A stretch of DNA of 64,000 nt, from positions 1,612,001-1,676,000 of the forward strand of contig NZ_CP011868.1 in NCBI RefSeq assembly GCF_001294645.1, in the 5' to 3' direction. Numbering within the stretch: position 1 is the first letter of the stretch; each line of letters opens with the position of its first letter. The notes below the pieces were generated by a model, which saw nothing but the letters and a program-made list of their open reading frames with translations, was not told the DNA's origin and did not search any database. Origin of the DNA: Pseudonocardia sp. HH130629-09. Its GTDB lineage: Bacteria > Actinomycetota > Actinomycetes > Mycobacteriales > Pseudonocardiaceae. A program made the position numbers and the translations under genes. Of the stretch, positions 38,012 through 46,357 are shown piece by piece.

Positions 38012-38064
38012 GCCAGCGCAGGACGGGGCGGGCGTGGCCGACGGCTCCGCCCGCCCCGGTGCGT

Positions 38065-38487
38065 TCAGCCCAGGTTCTCGCCGTAGACGCGCTGCACCCG
38101 CATCGTCATCAGCACCCGCCGGTCCCGGACCATGACCTCGCGGTACTCGTCCCAGTCCGGGTGCTCCCCGGCGGCGGCCCGGTACCAGTCGACCAGTGCC
38201 TGCACGGCCGGCCCGTCGGGCGAGTCGTCGGGGCCGACGAGCTCGACCGGGCCCTCGGCCGTCGCCCACGAGCGGCCGTCGGCGCTCTCGACCGACAGCG
38301 CCGCCCGCGGGTCCCGCCGCAGGTTCGCGGTCTTCGCGCGCCCCTCGGTCATCGACACCTGCACCGTGCCCGCCGCCCGGTCGTAGTACGGCGTCACCGG
38401 CGACAGCTGGGGCATGCCACTGCGCTTGATCGTCGCGAGGACGCCCTGGCGTGCCCCCGCGAGCAACTCGTGCTGTTCGTCTCCCAT
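38065..38487 (-). CDS. PPOX-class flavin/F420-dependent oxidoreductase
   Basis: 140 residues, a single split-barrel domain. Features: ATIKRSGMPQLSPV, the cofactor-binding EGRAKTANLRRDPRAAL, and the C-terminal MTMRVQRVYGENLG typical of small Rv1155-like F420-binding proteins. The substrate is unknown. ATG 38487. Divergent from proS with 66 bp between. Confidence 0.88.
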   Translation of the reverse strand: MGDEQHELLAGARQGVLATIKRSGMPQLSPVTPYYDRAAGTVQVSMTEGRAKTANLRRDPRAALSVESADGRSWATAEGPVELVGPDDSPDGPAVQALVDWYRAAAGEHPDWDEYREVMVRDRRVLMTMRVQRVYGENLG

Positions 38488-38553
38488 GCCCCGAGTCTGC
38501 CCGCTCCGGAACCGGGATGAGGAGCTCCGGGGTCCCTCGCTACCCTTCTGCAG

Positions 38554-40299
38554 GTGTTGACCCGGATGTCGTCGCTGTTCCTGCGCACCCTGCGTGAGGA
38601 CCCGGCCGACGCGGAGGTGCCCAGCCACAAGCTGCTGGTCCGCGCCGGCTACGTCCGTCGCGTGGCCCCGGGCGTGTACTCCTGGCTCCCACTCGGCCTC
38701 ACGGTGCTCCGCCGCATCGAGAACGTGGTGCGCGAGGAGATGAACGCCATGGGCGCCCAGGAGATCCAGTTCCCGGCGCTGCTGCCGCGCGAGCCCTACG
38801 AGGCGACGAACCGGTGGACCGAGTACGGCCCCAACCTGTTCCGCCTGCAGGACCGCAAGGGCGGTGACTACCTGCTCGGCCCGACCCACGAGGAGCTGTT
38901 CACCCTCACGGTCAAGGGCGAGTACTCGTCCTACAAGGACTTCCCGGTCATCCTCTACCAGGTCCAGAACAAGTACCGCGACGAGGAGCGGCCCCGCGCG
39001 GGGATCCTGCGCGGCCGCGAGTTCCTCATGAAGGACTCCTACTCGTTCGACCTCACCGACGAGGGCCTGTCCGAGTCCTACCGCAAGCACCGCGACGCCT
39101 ACGTCAAGATCTTCGACCGGCTCGGGCTGCGCTACGTCATCGTGTCCGCGACCTCGGGCGCGATGGGCGGCTCGGCGTCGGAGGAGTTCCTGGCCGAGTC
39201 CGAGACCGGCGAGGACACCTTCGTCCGGGGCCCCGGCGGCTACGCGGCCAACGTCGAGGCCGTCACCACGCCCGCGCCCCCGGCGATCCCGCTCGAGGGG
39301 CTGCCCGCCGCGCAGGTGCACCACACCCCGGACACCCCGACCATCGCGTCGCTGGTGGACTTCCTCAACGCCACCACCGAGCGCACCTTCACCGCGGCCG
39401 ACACGCTCAAGAACGTGCTGGTCAAGACGCGGCAGCCGGGCGCGACCGAGTGGGAGCTGCTGGGGATCGGCGTCCCCGGGGACCGCGAGGTCGACATGAA
39501 GCGCCTCGAGGCGTCGCTGGAGCCCGCCCAGGTCGAGCTGCTCGACGAGGCCGACTTCGCCCGCAACGCCTTCCTCGTCAAGGGCTACATCGGCCCTGGC
39601 GCGCTGGCCGCGAACGGGGTCCGCTACCTCGTGGACCCGCGCGTCGTGACCGGCACCGCCTGGGTGAGCGGCGCGGACAAGGCCGACCACCACGTCGTCG
39701 ACCTCGTCGCGGGCCGCGACTTCGCCCCGGACGGCACGCTCGAGGCCGCCGAGGTCCGGGCCGGGGACCCGTCCCCGGACGGCACCGGGGTGCTGGAGGC
39801 CGCCCGCGGCATCGAGATCGGGCACATCTTCCAGCTCGGCCGCAAGTACGCCGACGCCTTCTCCCTCGACGCGCTCGGCCCGGACTCCAAGCCGGTCCGG
39901 ATCACGATGGGCTCCTACGGCATCGGCGTCTCCCGGCTGGTCGCCGCGATCGCCGAGCAGTCCCACGACGACTCCGGCCTGGTGTGGCCGCGCTCGGTCG
40001 CGCCGTTCGACGTGCACGTCGTCGTCGCGGGCAAGTCCGCGGAGCTGCTGGAGGGCGGCGAGGCCGTCGCCGCCGAGCTGGAGGCCCAGGGCCTTGCGGT
40101 CCTCCTCGACGACCGCAAGGCGAGCCCCGGCGTGAAGTTCGCCGACGCCGAGCTGATCGGGGTCCCGACGATCGTCGTCGTCGGGCGGGGGCTCGCGGAG
40201 GGGAAGCTGGAGCTCAAGGACCGGGCCACCGGCGAGCGGAGCGAGATCGACCGCGCCGGCGCCGCGGAGCTCGTCGCCGGGATCGTCCGCGGGGCCTGA
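38554..40299 (+). CDS. proS: Prolyl-tRNA synthetase, bacterial type with editing domain
   Basis: Charges tRNA-Pro. 581 residues. Class II motifs 1 ([10 protein letters not shown]), 2 ([21 protein letters not shown]) and 3 ([11 protein letters not shown]). The INS editing domain lies between motifs 2 and 3 (residues about 230-400) and includes the deacylase GYIGPGAL region. The anticodon-binding domain is at the C-terminus ([20 protein letters not shown]). TACCCT ends seven bases before GTG 38554 (leaderless). A very strong hairpin follows. Confidence 0.96.
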   Translation: MLTRMSSLFLRTLREDPADAEVPSHKLLVRAGYVRRVAPGVYSWLPLGLTVLRRIENVVREEMNAMGAQEIQFPALLPREPYEATNRWTEYGPNLFRLQDRKGGDYLLGPTHEELFTLTVKGEYSSYKDFPVILYQVQNKYRDEERPRAGILRGREFLMKDSYSFDLTDEGLSESYRKHRDAYVKIFDRLGLRYVIVSATSGAMGGSASEEFLAESETGEDTFVRGPGGYAANVEAVTTPAPPAIPLEGLPAAQVHHTPDTPTIASLVDFLNATTERTFTAADTLKNVLVKTRQPGATEWELLGIGVPGDREVDMKRLEASLEPAQVELLDEADFARNAFLVKGYIGPGALAANGVRYLVDPRVVTGTAWVSGADKADHHVVDLVAGRDFAPDGTLEAAEVRAGDPSPDGTGVLEAARGIEIGHIFQLGRKYADAFSLDALGPDSKPVRITMGSYGIGVSRLVAAIAEQSHDDSGLVWPRSVAPFDVHVVVAGKSAELLEGGEAVAAELEAQGLAVLLDDRKASPGVKFADAELIGVPTIVVVGRGLAEGKLELKDRATGERSEIDRAGAAELVAGIVRGA

Positions 40300-40312
40300 G
40301 CCGCACCGCCAC

Positions 40313-40354
40313 CGTACGGAGCGGGTCCCTCGCCGGAGGGGCCCGCTCCGTACG
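40313..40354. terminator. Strong bidirectional terminator after proS
   Basis: Perfect 13-bp outer stem (40313-40325 with 40342-40354) continues into six more pairs and a GCCG tetraloop, 19 pairs in total with one G-U. It lies between the convergent proS and the secreted-protein gene. Confidence 0.85.
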
Positions 40355-40362
40355 CTCCGGGG

Positions 40363-41088
40363 TCAGCCGGGACGGACCGCCGAGGCGGCCAGATCGGTGA
40401 GCGCGGAGCGGGGCACCGCGTCGCCGGGGCCGCCGCCCACGTCCGCCGCGACCACCAGCATCGCGACACCGACCGAGCCGTCGCGGGCCTGGGTCCGCGG
40501 CACCGCGAGCACCCCGACCGCGCCGTCGGTGGCGCGGCAGCCGCCCGTCGCCGACGCGGTGCCGTCGGTGCGCACGGTGGCCTCCACCCAGGTCCCCGGC
40601 TCGTCGTCGCCCGGGCGCGGCCCGGGCGGCCGGACCGCCACCTGCGGGGCCGAGCCGGCGTAGGCGGACTCCCCGGCGCCGCGGGCGAACGCCTGCGCGG
40701 CCTGCTCGACGGTCGTCCCGGCCGGGACGGCGACGAGCGCCGCGGCGGCGACCCCGCGCGGTGCGGCGCCGACGGGGCAGTCGCCCGCGGCGAACGGCGG
40801 CGCCTCGGCGAGCCGGGCGAACGGCACCCCGAACACCTCCAGCACGGGCGCCCCGGGGGCCGGAGCGGTCCATCCCGGCGGGGGCGTGACCGCGAACGCG
40901 GCGGGCTCCACGGCCGGGGGCGGGGCGGGCGCGGAGGTGGCCGGGGTGGCCGGGCGGATGCCACCCCCGAGCCCGGCCGCCGCGCCTGCCACGACCAGCA
41001 CGGCGACGGCGGCGGCCAACGCGGGACGCAGCCGTCGCCCGGAACCGGGGCAGGGCGGGCGGTCGGTCGTCGTCCGGCCGGAGGTCAC
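40363..41088 (-). CDS. Exported or membrane-anchored protein of unknown function
   Basis: 241 residues. A basic Pro-rich start is followed by one hydrophobic helix (ALAAAVAVLVVAGAAAG, about residues 24-42), then an Ala/Pro-rich linker and an extracytoplasmic domain. Two Cys (GDCPVGA, TGGCRAT) may form a disulfide. I do not recognise the family. GTG 41088 lies six bases after TACGCT, indicating a leaderless transcript. Confidence 0.7.
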   Translation of the reverse strand: MTSGRTTTDRPPCPGSGRRLRPALAAAVAVLVVAGAAAGLGGGIRPATPATSAPAPPPAVEPAAFAVTPPPGWTAPAPGAPVLEVFGVPFARLAEAPPFAAGDCPVGAAPRGVAAAALVAVPAGTTVEQAAQAFARGAGESAYAGSAPQVAVRPPGPRPGDDEPGTWVEATVRTDGTASATGGCRATDGAVGVLAVPRTQARDGSVGVAMLVVAADVGGGPGDAVPRSALTDLAASAVRPG

Positions 41089-41186
41089 CGGCGCAGCGTA
41101 CGGCGCTGTCGTCCGACCCCGGCGCGGCGTTCCGACGGGCGGCGGGCCGCGGTCGCCCGGCGGTCCGGAGCAGGTGTCGCGGGGCC

Positions 41187-41597
41187 TCAGCCCGGCAGCA
41201 ACGTCAGCCGCACCGACCGCGTCGGGTTGTCCACGTTGGTGTCGACCAGGCAGATCGACTGCCAGGTCCCCAGCGCGGGCCGGCCGTCGATCACCGGGAC
41301 CGTCGTCGAGGGCGGCACGAACGCGGGCAGCACGTGGTCGCGCCCGTGCCCGGCGCTGCCGTGGCGGTGCCGCCAGCGGTCGTCGGCGGGCAGCAGCTCG
41401 CGCAGCTGCGCGAGCAGGTCGGAGTCGCTGCCCGCCCCGGTCTCGATGACCGCGATCCCGGCCGTCGCGTGCGGCACGAAGACGTTGAGCAGGCCGTCGT
41501 CGGCACCGCGGTCGGACAGGAAGCGTTCGATCCGGTGCGTCAGGTCCACGACCGTCTCCTCGGAACCGGTCCGGATCTCGATCAGCTCGCTGTACAC
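41187..41597 (-). CDS. YjbQ/UPF0047 family protein
   Basis: 136 residues. Conserved features: VPHATAGIAVIETG, a His-rich segment (DRWRHRHGSAGHGRDHVLPAFVPPS) and a WQSICLVDTN end, which together form the metal-binding site of the YjbQ family. Members have weak thiamine-phosphate-synthase-like activity, but the physiological role is unclear. GTG 41597; divergent from the aminotransferase with a 38-bp spacer. Confidence 0.93.
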   Translation of the reverse strand: MYSELIEIRTGSEETVVDLTHRIERFLSDRGADDGLLNVFVPHATAGIAVIETGAGSDSDLLAQLRELLPADDRWRHRHGSAGHGRDHVLPAFVPPSTTVPVIDGRPALGTWQSICLVDTNVDNPTRSVRLTLLPG

Positions 41598-41635
41598 ACC
41601 CCGAGACAGTAGGACCGTCGGTACGGTCGGGCAGC

Positions 41636-42702
41636 GTGGACGACTCGGTCACCTTCGCCGGATGCGAACTGCCACACCGGCCCGGCTACCTGAACACCGC
41701 GAGCGTCGGCATCCCGCCGCGACGGGCGTCGGCGGTGGTCGCCGACGTCGTGGCGCGCTGGGCCGTCGGCGGGAACTCGCCGAAGGAGTTCGACGACGCC
41801 GTCGAGACGGCCCGTGCCGGGTTCGCCGCGATCATCGGGGTGCCGGCCGCCGATGTCGCGCAGGGCGCCACGACGTCCGGTCTCATCGGTCCGCTCGCCG
41901 CGTCGGTGCCCGAGGGCACCCGGGTGCTCGTCGCCCGCGGCGAGTTCTCCTCGGTGACCCGGCCGTTCGCGGTGCAGGCCCACCGCGGGGTCCGGGTGAC
42001 CGAGGTGCCGCTCGCCGAGCTGGCGGCACACGCCGCCGACCACGACCTCGTCGCGGTGTCGGTGGTGCAGTCCTCCGACGGCACGATCGCCGACGTCGAC
42101 GCGCTGTTCGCCGCCCGCGCCCGCAGCGGCGTGCGGCTGCTGTTCGACGTCACCCAGGCCGCCGGATGGCTCCCGCTGCGCCTGCACGACGCCGACGCCG
42201 TCGTCGGGTCGGGGTACAAGTGGCTGCTCGCGCCGCGCGGCACCGCCTGGCTGGCCCGGCGGCCGTCCTGGGTCGACGGACCGCCCGCCGGGGCGCGCTG
42301 GCCGGAGCCCACCCCGCACTCCGCGGGCTGGTACGGCACCCGGGACCGCTGGGGCGGTGGGCTCTACACCCCGGCCCCGCCCGCGCGGCCCGGTCCGGCC
42401 GGGGGCGAGGAGGCCCCGGTCTGGTTCGCCCACGCCGGCGCCGCGGTGACGCTGCCGTGGCTGGCCTCGCTCGACCCCGACGCCCTGCGCGCGCACTGTG
42501 TCGGCCTCGCCGACGGCCTGCGCGAGCGCCTCGGGATGCCACCCGCTGGGTCGGCCATCGTGTCGGTGCGCGCCGAGGGGCGGCCGACCGGCTGGCCGCG
42601 GCCGGGATCACCGCCGCCGTACGCGACGGGGCCGCCCGGCTGGCGTTCCACCTGTCGACCACCCTCGACGACGTCGAGGCGGCCGTCGCCGCGCTCCGTT
42701 GA
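41636..42702 (+). pseudogene. Class-V aminotransferase (cysteine desulfurase-like fold) with -1 frameshift
   Basis: PLP enzyme of about 355 codons: PGYLNTASVGIPP, GATTSGLIG, FDVTQAAGWLPL and the PLP lysine in VGSGYKWLLAPRG (near residue 198). The reading frame fails at the run GGGG at 42577-42580. With a fifth G the protein continues as AADRLAAAGITAAVRDG ... ending in LDDVEAAVAALR at the stop 42702. Without it the frame runs on into a downstream gene's antisense. The missing G in a homopolymer could be a real mutation or a base-calling error. GTG 41636, eight bases after TACGGT. Confidence 0.82.
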
Positions 42703-42724
42703 GCGTCGCCGAGCGCCGCGCCCC

Positions 42725-43207
42725 TCAGCTTCGGCCGGGGAACACCGGCACGACGGGGGACCGCTCGGTGACCCCGCGCCAGTACGCGAGCCGGCCGGTG
42801 CACTCGACCATCGCCTTCAACCCGGCCTCGCGCAGCGGGACCGACGACGACCGCTCGGTCACCGACCGCCAGGCGGCGATCGCGTCGGTCTCGGCCGACA
42901 CCAGCAGCGCCCCGGCCGACACGCCGTCGACGACGGGCTGCGGGGCCGCGTACGCCGGCTGCGCCGAGACCGGCCGCTGCCCGATGTCGGACAGGGTCTG
43001 GGTGATCTGGCCGCGCAGGGTGGTGTGGGCCTCGATGTCGCCGCGGGCCCGGGTCGCCCACTCCGGCGGGATGAACGCGAGCGCCATCTTGTACGCCCAC
43101 AGGGCCGCGTGCTCGCAGGCGAGCGCCCGCTGCAGCGCGTCGACGGTGACCTGGGGGACCTGGGGCTCGTCGTCGGAGGACTGCCGCGGCAGCGGACCCG
43201 CGCTCAT
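42725..43207 (-). CDS. DUF4439 ferritin-like protein
   Basis: 160 residues, mainly helical. The ACEHAALWAYKMALAFIPP segment and the later ETDAIAAWRSVTERS carry the ferritin-like helices of DUF4439. Metal binding is not assured. ATG 43207 overlaps the stop of the upstream lipoprotein gene (ATGA). Mycobacteria have a comparable pair (Rv2843/Rv2844) next to rimP-nusA. Confidence 0.85.
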   Translation of the reverse strand: MSAGPLPRQSSDDEPQVPQVTVDALQRALACEHAALWAYKMALAFIPPEWATRARGDIEAHTTLRGQITQTLSDIGQRPVSAQPAYAAPQPVVDGVSAGALLVSAETDAIAAWRSVTERSSSVPLREAGLKAMVECTGRLAYWRGVTERSPVVPVFPGRS

Positions 43208-43761
43208 GCCGGGGCCCCGGTGAGGATCGCCGCGTAGGTGGCGCAGCAGGCGGCGACCTCGGCGACCAGCCCCACCTGCAGCGCCGAGGCGCGGGGGACG
43301 ACCTCGCCCGCGCTGCGGGCCGACCCGGCGACGGCGTCGCGCACCGCGGCGAGGTCACCCGACGGTGGTGTCGCGGGGGAGGCGATCTGGCCCGGGGTGC
43401 GCCCGCCCGCCTGGTCCAGCGCGGCGGCGTGCTCCATCCGGGCCGCGCGCAGCGGCTCCAGCCGGCCCGCGAGCGACGGATCGCCGGTCACCGCGGCGAC
43501 GATCAGCGCGGCGTCGGAGCGGGCGGCGTCGGCGAGCGCGAGCAGGGCGTCCGAGGCGTCCTGGGTGCGCGTGGTCGCGCGGGAGCAGCCCGCCAGCGGC
43601 ACCGTCGCGGCCACCGCGGCCGCGGCCACCAGCACCAGGCGTCGGGTCGGGCGGACACGGCGGGGGCCGGTCACCGACGACGGGACCAGCGACGACGGCG
43701 GCCCGGTCGGTGACATCCGGGGGGACACCCTGGGTGACACGGATGGCTGGCGGTCGTTCAC
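43204..43761 (-). CDS. Lipoprotein of the rimP-adjacent pair
   Basis: 185 residues. A 40-residue Pro/Ser-rich start with basic residues precedes the hydrophobic signal and lipobox (VPLAGC, Cys59). The remainder is Ala-rich and helical. GTG 43761; a GTG or ATG further in (MSPTGPPSS, residue 16) would give a more usual signal length. Coupled to the DUF4439 gene. Function unknown. Confidence 0.75.
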   Translation of the reverse strand: MNDRQPSVSPRVSPRMSPTGPPSSLVPSSVTGPRRVRPTRRLVLVAAAAVAATVPLAGCSRATTRTQDASDALLALADAARSDAALIVAAVTGDPSLAGRLEPLRAARMEHAAALDQAGGRTPGQIASPATPPSGDLAAVRDAVAGSARSAGEVVPRASALQVGLVAEVAACCATYAAILTGAPA

Positions 43762-44081
43762 GTCGGGTCATGCTGCCAGCACGCGCCGGGCCGCGCGGCA
43801 CCGACCGTGCCGGCACGGGCCGCGGACGACCGCCCGCCGGCAGGCCACCGACCGTCGGCCCGCCGGGCGGACGCGCTAGGCTCGTCGGCCGTCCCCACCG
43901 TCACCGGCACCGCTCGGTCCCGCCCGGACGCGTCGCGGTGTGCGGCGCCGCTGTCGGATGCCGTCCGCAAGCGTCCGACGTGCCCGCCCACCGGCGGTCG
44001 CGACACCACGATCGTCCCCAACCGGAGCCCTGCCGACCGGTCGTCACCCCGGCAGGCCCCCCACACGAGGAGAGTCACCCG
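43762..44081. promoter_or_regulatory. Divergent region with rimP operon promoter
   Basis: 320 bp without a gene between the lipoprotein (minus) and rimP (plus). A TAGGCT box at 43877-43882 could be the -10 of the rimP-nusA-infB operon, which would leave a leader of roughly 190 bases. No riboswitch was recognised. Confidence 0.4.
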
Positions 44082-44798
44082 ATGCGCAGTCCGGACCCCG
44101 CACAGCTGGCAGACCAGCTGCGCGGCGTGCTCGAGCCGGTGGTCCACGGGGCCGGGCTGGAGATCGACGCCGTGGAGGTCCGCTCCGCCGGGCGACGGCA
44201 CTCGGTCAAGCTCGTCGTCGACCTGCCCGAGTCCTCGCCCGAGACCGGCATCGACCTCGACGTCATCGCCCGGCTCAGCCGTTCCGCGGCCGCCGAGCTG
44301 GACCCGCACGAGCACCTCATCGAGGGTTCGTACACGCTCGAGGTGACCTCGCCCGGGATCGACCGGCCGCTCAGCGAGCCCCGGCACTGGCGGCGGGCCT
44401 ACCTGCGCCTGGCACGGCTCACGCTGACCGACGGCTCCGTCGTCGACGCCCGGGTCGGCCGGCTCGACGGCGAGACGGTCGCCGTCGCGGTCCCCGGCAG
44501 GAAGACCCCGGAGCGGCGCGACATCCCGCTCGCGGAGATCCGCCACGCCCAGGTGCAGGTCGAGTTCAAGCCCGCCCCGCCCGCGGAGACCGCACTGCTC
44601 GACCCGGACGGGCTGTCCGGCAGCACCGACGGGGCCGACGGGGCCCCCACGAACCACGACGGCCCTGACGGCCCTGACGGCCCTGACGGCCCTGACGGCC
44701 CTGACGGCCCTGACGGCCCTGACGGCCCTGACGGCCCTGACGGCCCTGACGGCCCTGACGGCCCTGAGGGCACTGCCCGCGACGAGGAGAACCGGTGA
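44082..44798 (+). CDS. rimP: Ribosome maturation factor RimP with Gly-Pro-Asp repeat tail
   Basis: Needed for 30S subunit maturation. 238 residues. The N-terminal alpha/beta domain ([43 protein letters not shown]) and the C-terminal SH3-like domain ([22 protein letters not shown]) match RimP. After about residue 180 there is a low-complexity tail with eleven GPD and one GPE triplets, a collagen-like pattern not part of the family. ATG 44082 with GAGGAGA upstream. The stop overlaps the nusA start (GTGA). Confidence 0.94.
   Translation: MRSPDPAQLADQLRGVLEPVVHGAGLEIDAVEVRSAGRRHSVKLVVDLPESSPETGIDLDVIARLSRSAAAELDPHEHLIEGSYTLEVTSPGIDRPLSEPRHWRRAYLRLARLTLTDGSVVDARVGRLDGETVAVAVPGRKTPERRDIPLAEIRHAQVQVEFKPAPPAETALLDPDGLSGSTDGADGAPTNHDGPDGPDGPDGPDGPDGPDGPDGPDGPDGPDGPDGPEGTARDEENR
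44661..44768 (+). repeat. 9-bp tandem repeat coding Gly-Pro-Asp, 12 units
   Basis: Eleven exact copies of GGCCCTGAC followed by one GGCCCTGAG, in frame with rimP. Identical DNA units suggest recent expansion. Length change in multiples of nine would keep the frame. Confidence 0.95.
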
Positions 44799-45838
44799 AC
44801 GTCGACATCCCCGCGCTGCGCGCGATCGAGCGGGACAAGGAGATCCCGTTCGAGACGGTCCTCTCGGCCATCGAGACGGCGCTTCTCACCGCCTACAAGC
44901 ACACCGACGGTCACCACCCGGACGCCCGCGTCGACGTCGACCGCAAGAGCGGTGTGGTGCGGGTCATGGTCCGCGACGCCGCCGACGCGTCCGAGGACGG
45001 CACCCCCGGCCCGGAGTTCGACGACACCCCGGACGGCTTCGGCCGGATCGCGGCGACGACCGCCCGCCAGGTCATCCTGCAGCGGCTGCGCGACGCCGAG
45101 CACGAGCGCACCTACGGCGAGTTCTCCACCAAGGAGGGCGAGGTCGTCGCCGGCATCGTGCAGCGCGACGCGCGCGCCAACGCCCGCGGCGTCGTCGTGG
45201 TCGAGCTCTCCGGCGGCACCGAGGCCGTGCTGCCCGCCGCCGAGCAGGTGCCGGGCGAGGTCTACAAGCACGGCGACCGGATCCGCTGCTTCGTCATCGG
45301 CGTGAACCGCGGCCCGCGGGGCACCTCGATCACGCTGTCGCGGACCCACCCGAACCTGGTGCGCAAGCTGTTCGCCCTCGAGGTGCCCGAGATCGTCGAC
45401 GGTGCCGTCGAGATCGTCTCGGTGGCCCGTGAGGCGGGGTTCCGCTCCAAGATCGCGGTGCGCTCGACCCGCTCCGGGCTCAACGCCAAGGGCGCCTGCA
45501 TCGGCCCGATGGGCGCCCGGGTGCGCGGCGTGATGGGCGAGCTGGCCGGTGAGAAGATCGACATCATCGACTGGTCCGAGGACCCGGCCGAGTTCGTCGG
45601 CAACGCGCTCTCGCCGTCGAAGGTGGTGTCGGTGACGGTGCTCGATGAGCGCGCCCGGATCGCCCGCGTCGTCGTGCCGGACTTCCAGCTGTCGCTGGCG
45701 ATCGGCAAGGAGGGGCAGAACGCCCGTCTGGCCGCCCGGCTCACCGGCTGGAAGATCGACATCCGCAGTGACGCCGACCCGCGCGACCCGGTCACCCCCG
45801 ACGGTGGGCCGGCCGATCCCGCCGGGGAGCCGTCCTGA
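44795..45838 (+). CDS. nusA: Transcription termination/antitermination factor NusA
   Basis: Binds RNA polymerase and nascent RNA. 347 residues, the short actinobacterial form without C-terminal acidic repeats. N-terminal polymerase-binding domain, S1 domain ([19 protein letters not shown]), then KH1 and KH2 with [24 protein letters not shown] and [24 protein letters not shown] 44795 is coupled to rimP. ylxR follows. Confidence 0.96.
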   Translation: MNVDIPALRAIERDKEIPFETVLSAIETALLTAYKHTDGHHPDARVDVDRKSGVVRVMVRDAADASEDGTPGPEFDDTPDGFGRIAATTARQVILQRLRDAEHERTYGEFSTKEGEVVAGIVQRDARANARGVVVVELSGGTEAVLPAAEQVPGEVYKHGDRIRCFVIGVNRGPRGTSITLSRTHPNLVRKLFALEVPEIVDGAVEIVSVAREAGFRSKIAVRSTRSGLNAKGACIGPMGARVRGVMGELAGEKIDIIDWSEDPAEFVGNALSPSKVVSVTVLDERARIARVVVPDFQLSLAIGKEGQNARLAARLTGWKIDIRSDADPRDPVTPDGGPADPAGEPS

Positions 45839-45873
45839 CCGACGGAGATCAACAGCAGGGGTCGGGCGAGGGA

Positions 45874-46260
45874 ATGCCCGACGACCGCCCTACGCTACAC
45901 TCGTCATCGGCCCGCGGTCGCGGACCGTCGCCCACGCACACCCGGTCGGTTCCGATCCGGACTTGTGTGGGGTGCCGGACCCGGGAACGGGCCGACGTAC
46001 TGTTGCGGGTGGTCGTGGAGAACGGACGTTGCATTCCGGATCCGCGCCGCCGTCTCCCCGGACGGGGTGCCTGGTTGCACCTCTCTACGGGGTGCCTGGA
46101 CAAGGCCGAGCGACGCTCGGCGTTCGCCCGGGCGTTACGCGTCCGTTCGGCACCGGACGTCACCGCCGTCAGGCGGTGGCTGCAGGAGTCGCACGACCCG
46201 CTGGGGCTCGGGAACCTCTCGGACCCGTCATCGGAAGAAAGCAAGGTCGACCAGTCATGA
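45874..46260 (+). CDS. ylxR: YlxR (DUF448) RNA-binding protein
   Basis: 128 residues; the conserved part starts near residue 27 (IRTCVGCRTRERADVLLRVV) and includes RRLPGRGAWLH and AFARALRV. The Cys-x-x-Cys and basic face are typical of YlxR. The first 25 residues are not conserved in the family; the ATG at 45874 has GAGGGA directly ahead, and a later start cannot be excluded. Sits between nusA and infB as in most bacteria. Confidence 0.9.
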   Translation: MPDDRPTLHSSSARGRGPSPTHTRSVPIRTCVGCRTRERADVLLRVVVENGRCIPDPRRRLPGRGAWLHLSTGCLDKAERRSAFARALRVRSAPDVTAVRRWLQESHDPLGLGNLSDPSSEESKVDQS

Positions 46261-46357
46261 GCCAGCAGTGAAGATCGCACCATGAACGTGCTTCGACACT
46301 AGGTTCGAGGTCGAGCGGGATGCTGCCGCCCGGCCTCCGGTCAGGATGAGGAGAGCA

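Noticed and set aside
42570..42600. Programmed -1 frameshift in the aminotransferase
   Set aside because: No slippery heptamer with a downstream pseudoknot was evident and the family does not use frameshifting; a lost G is simpler.
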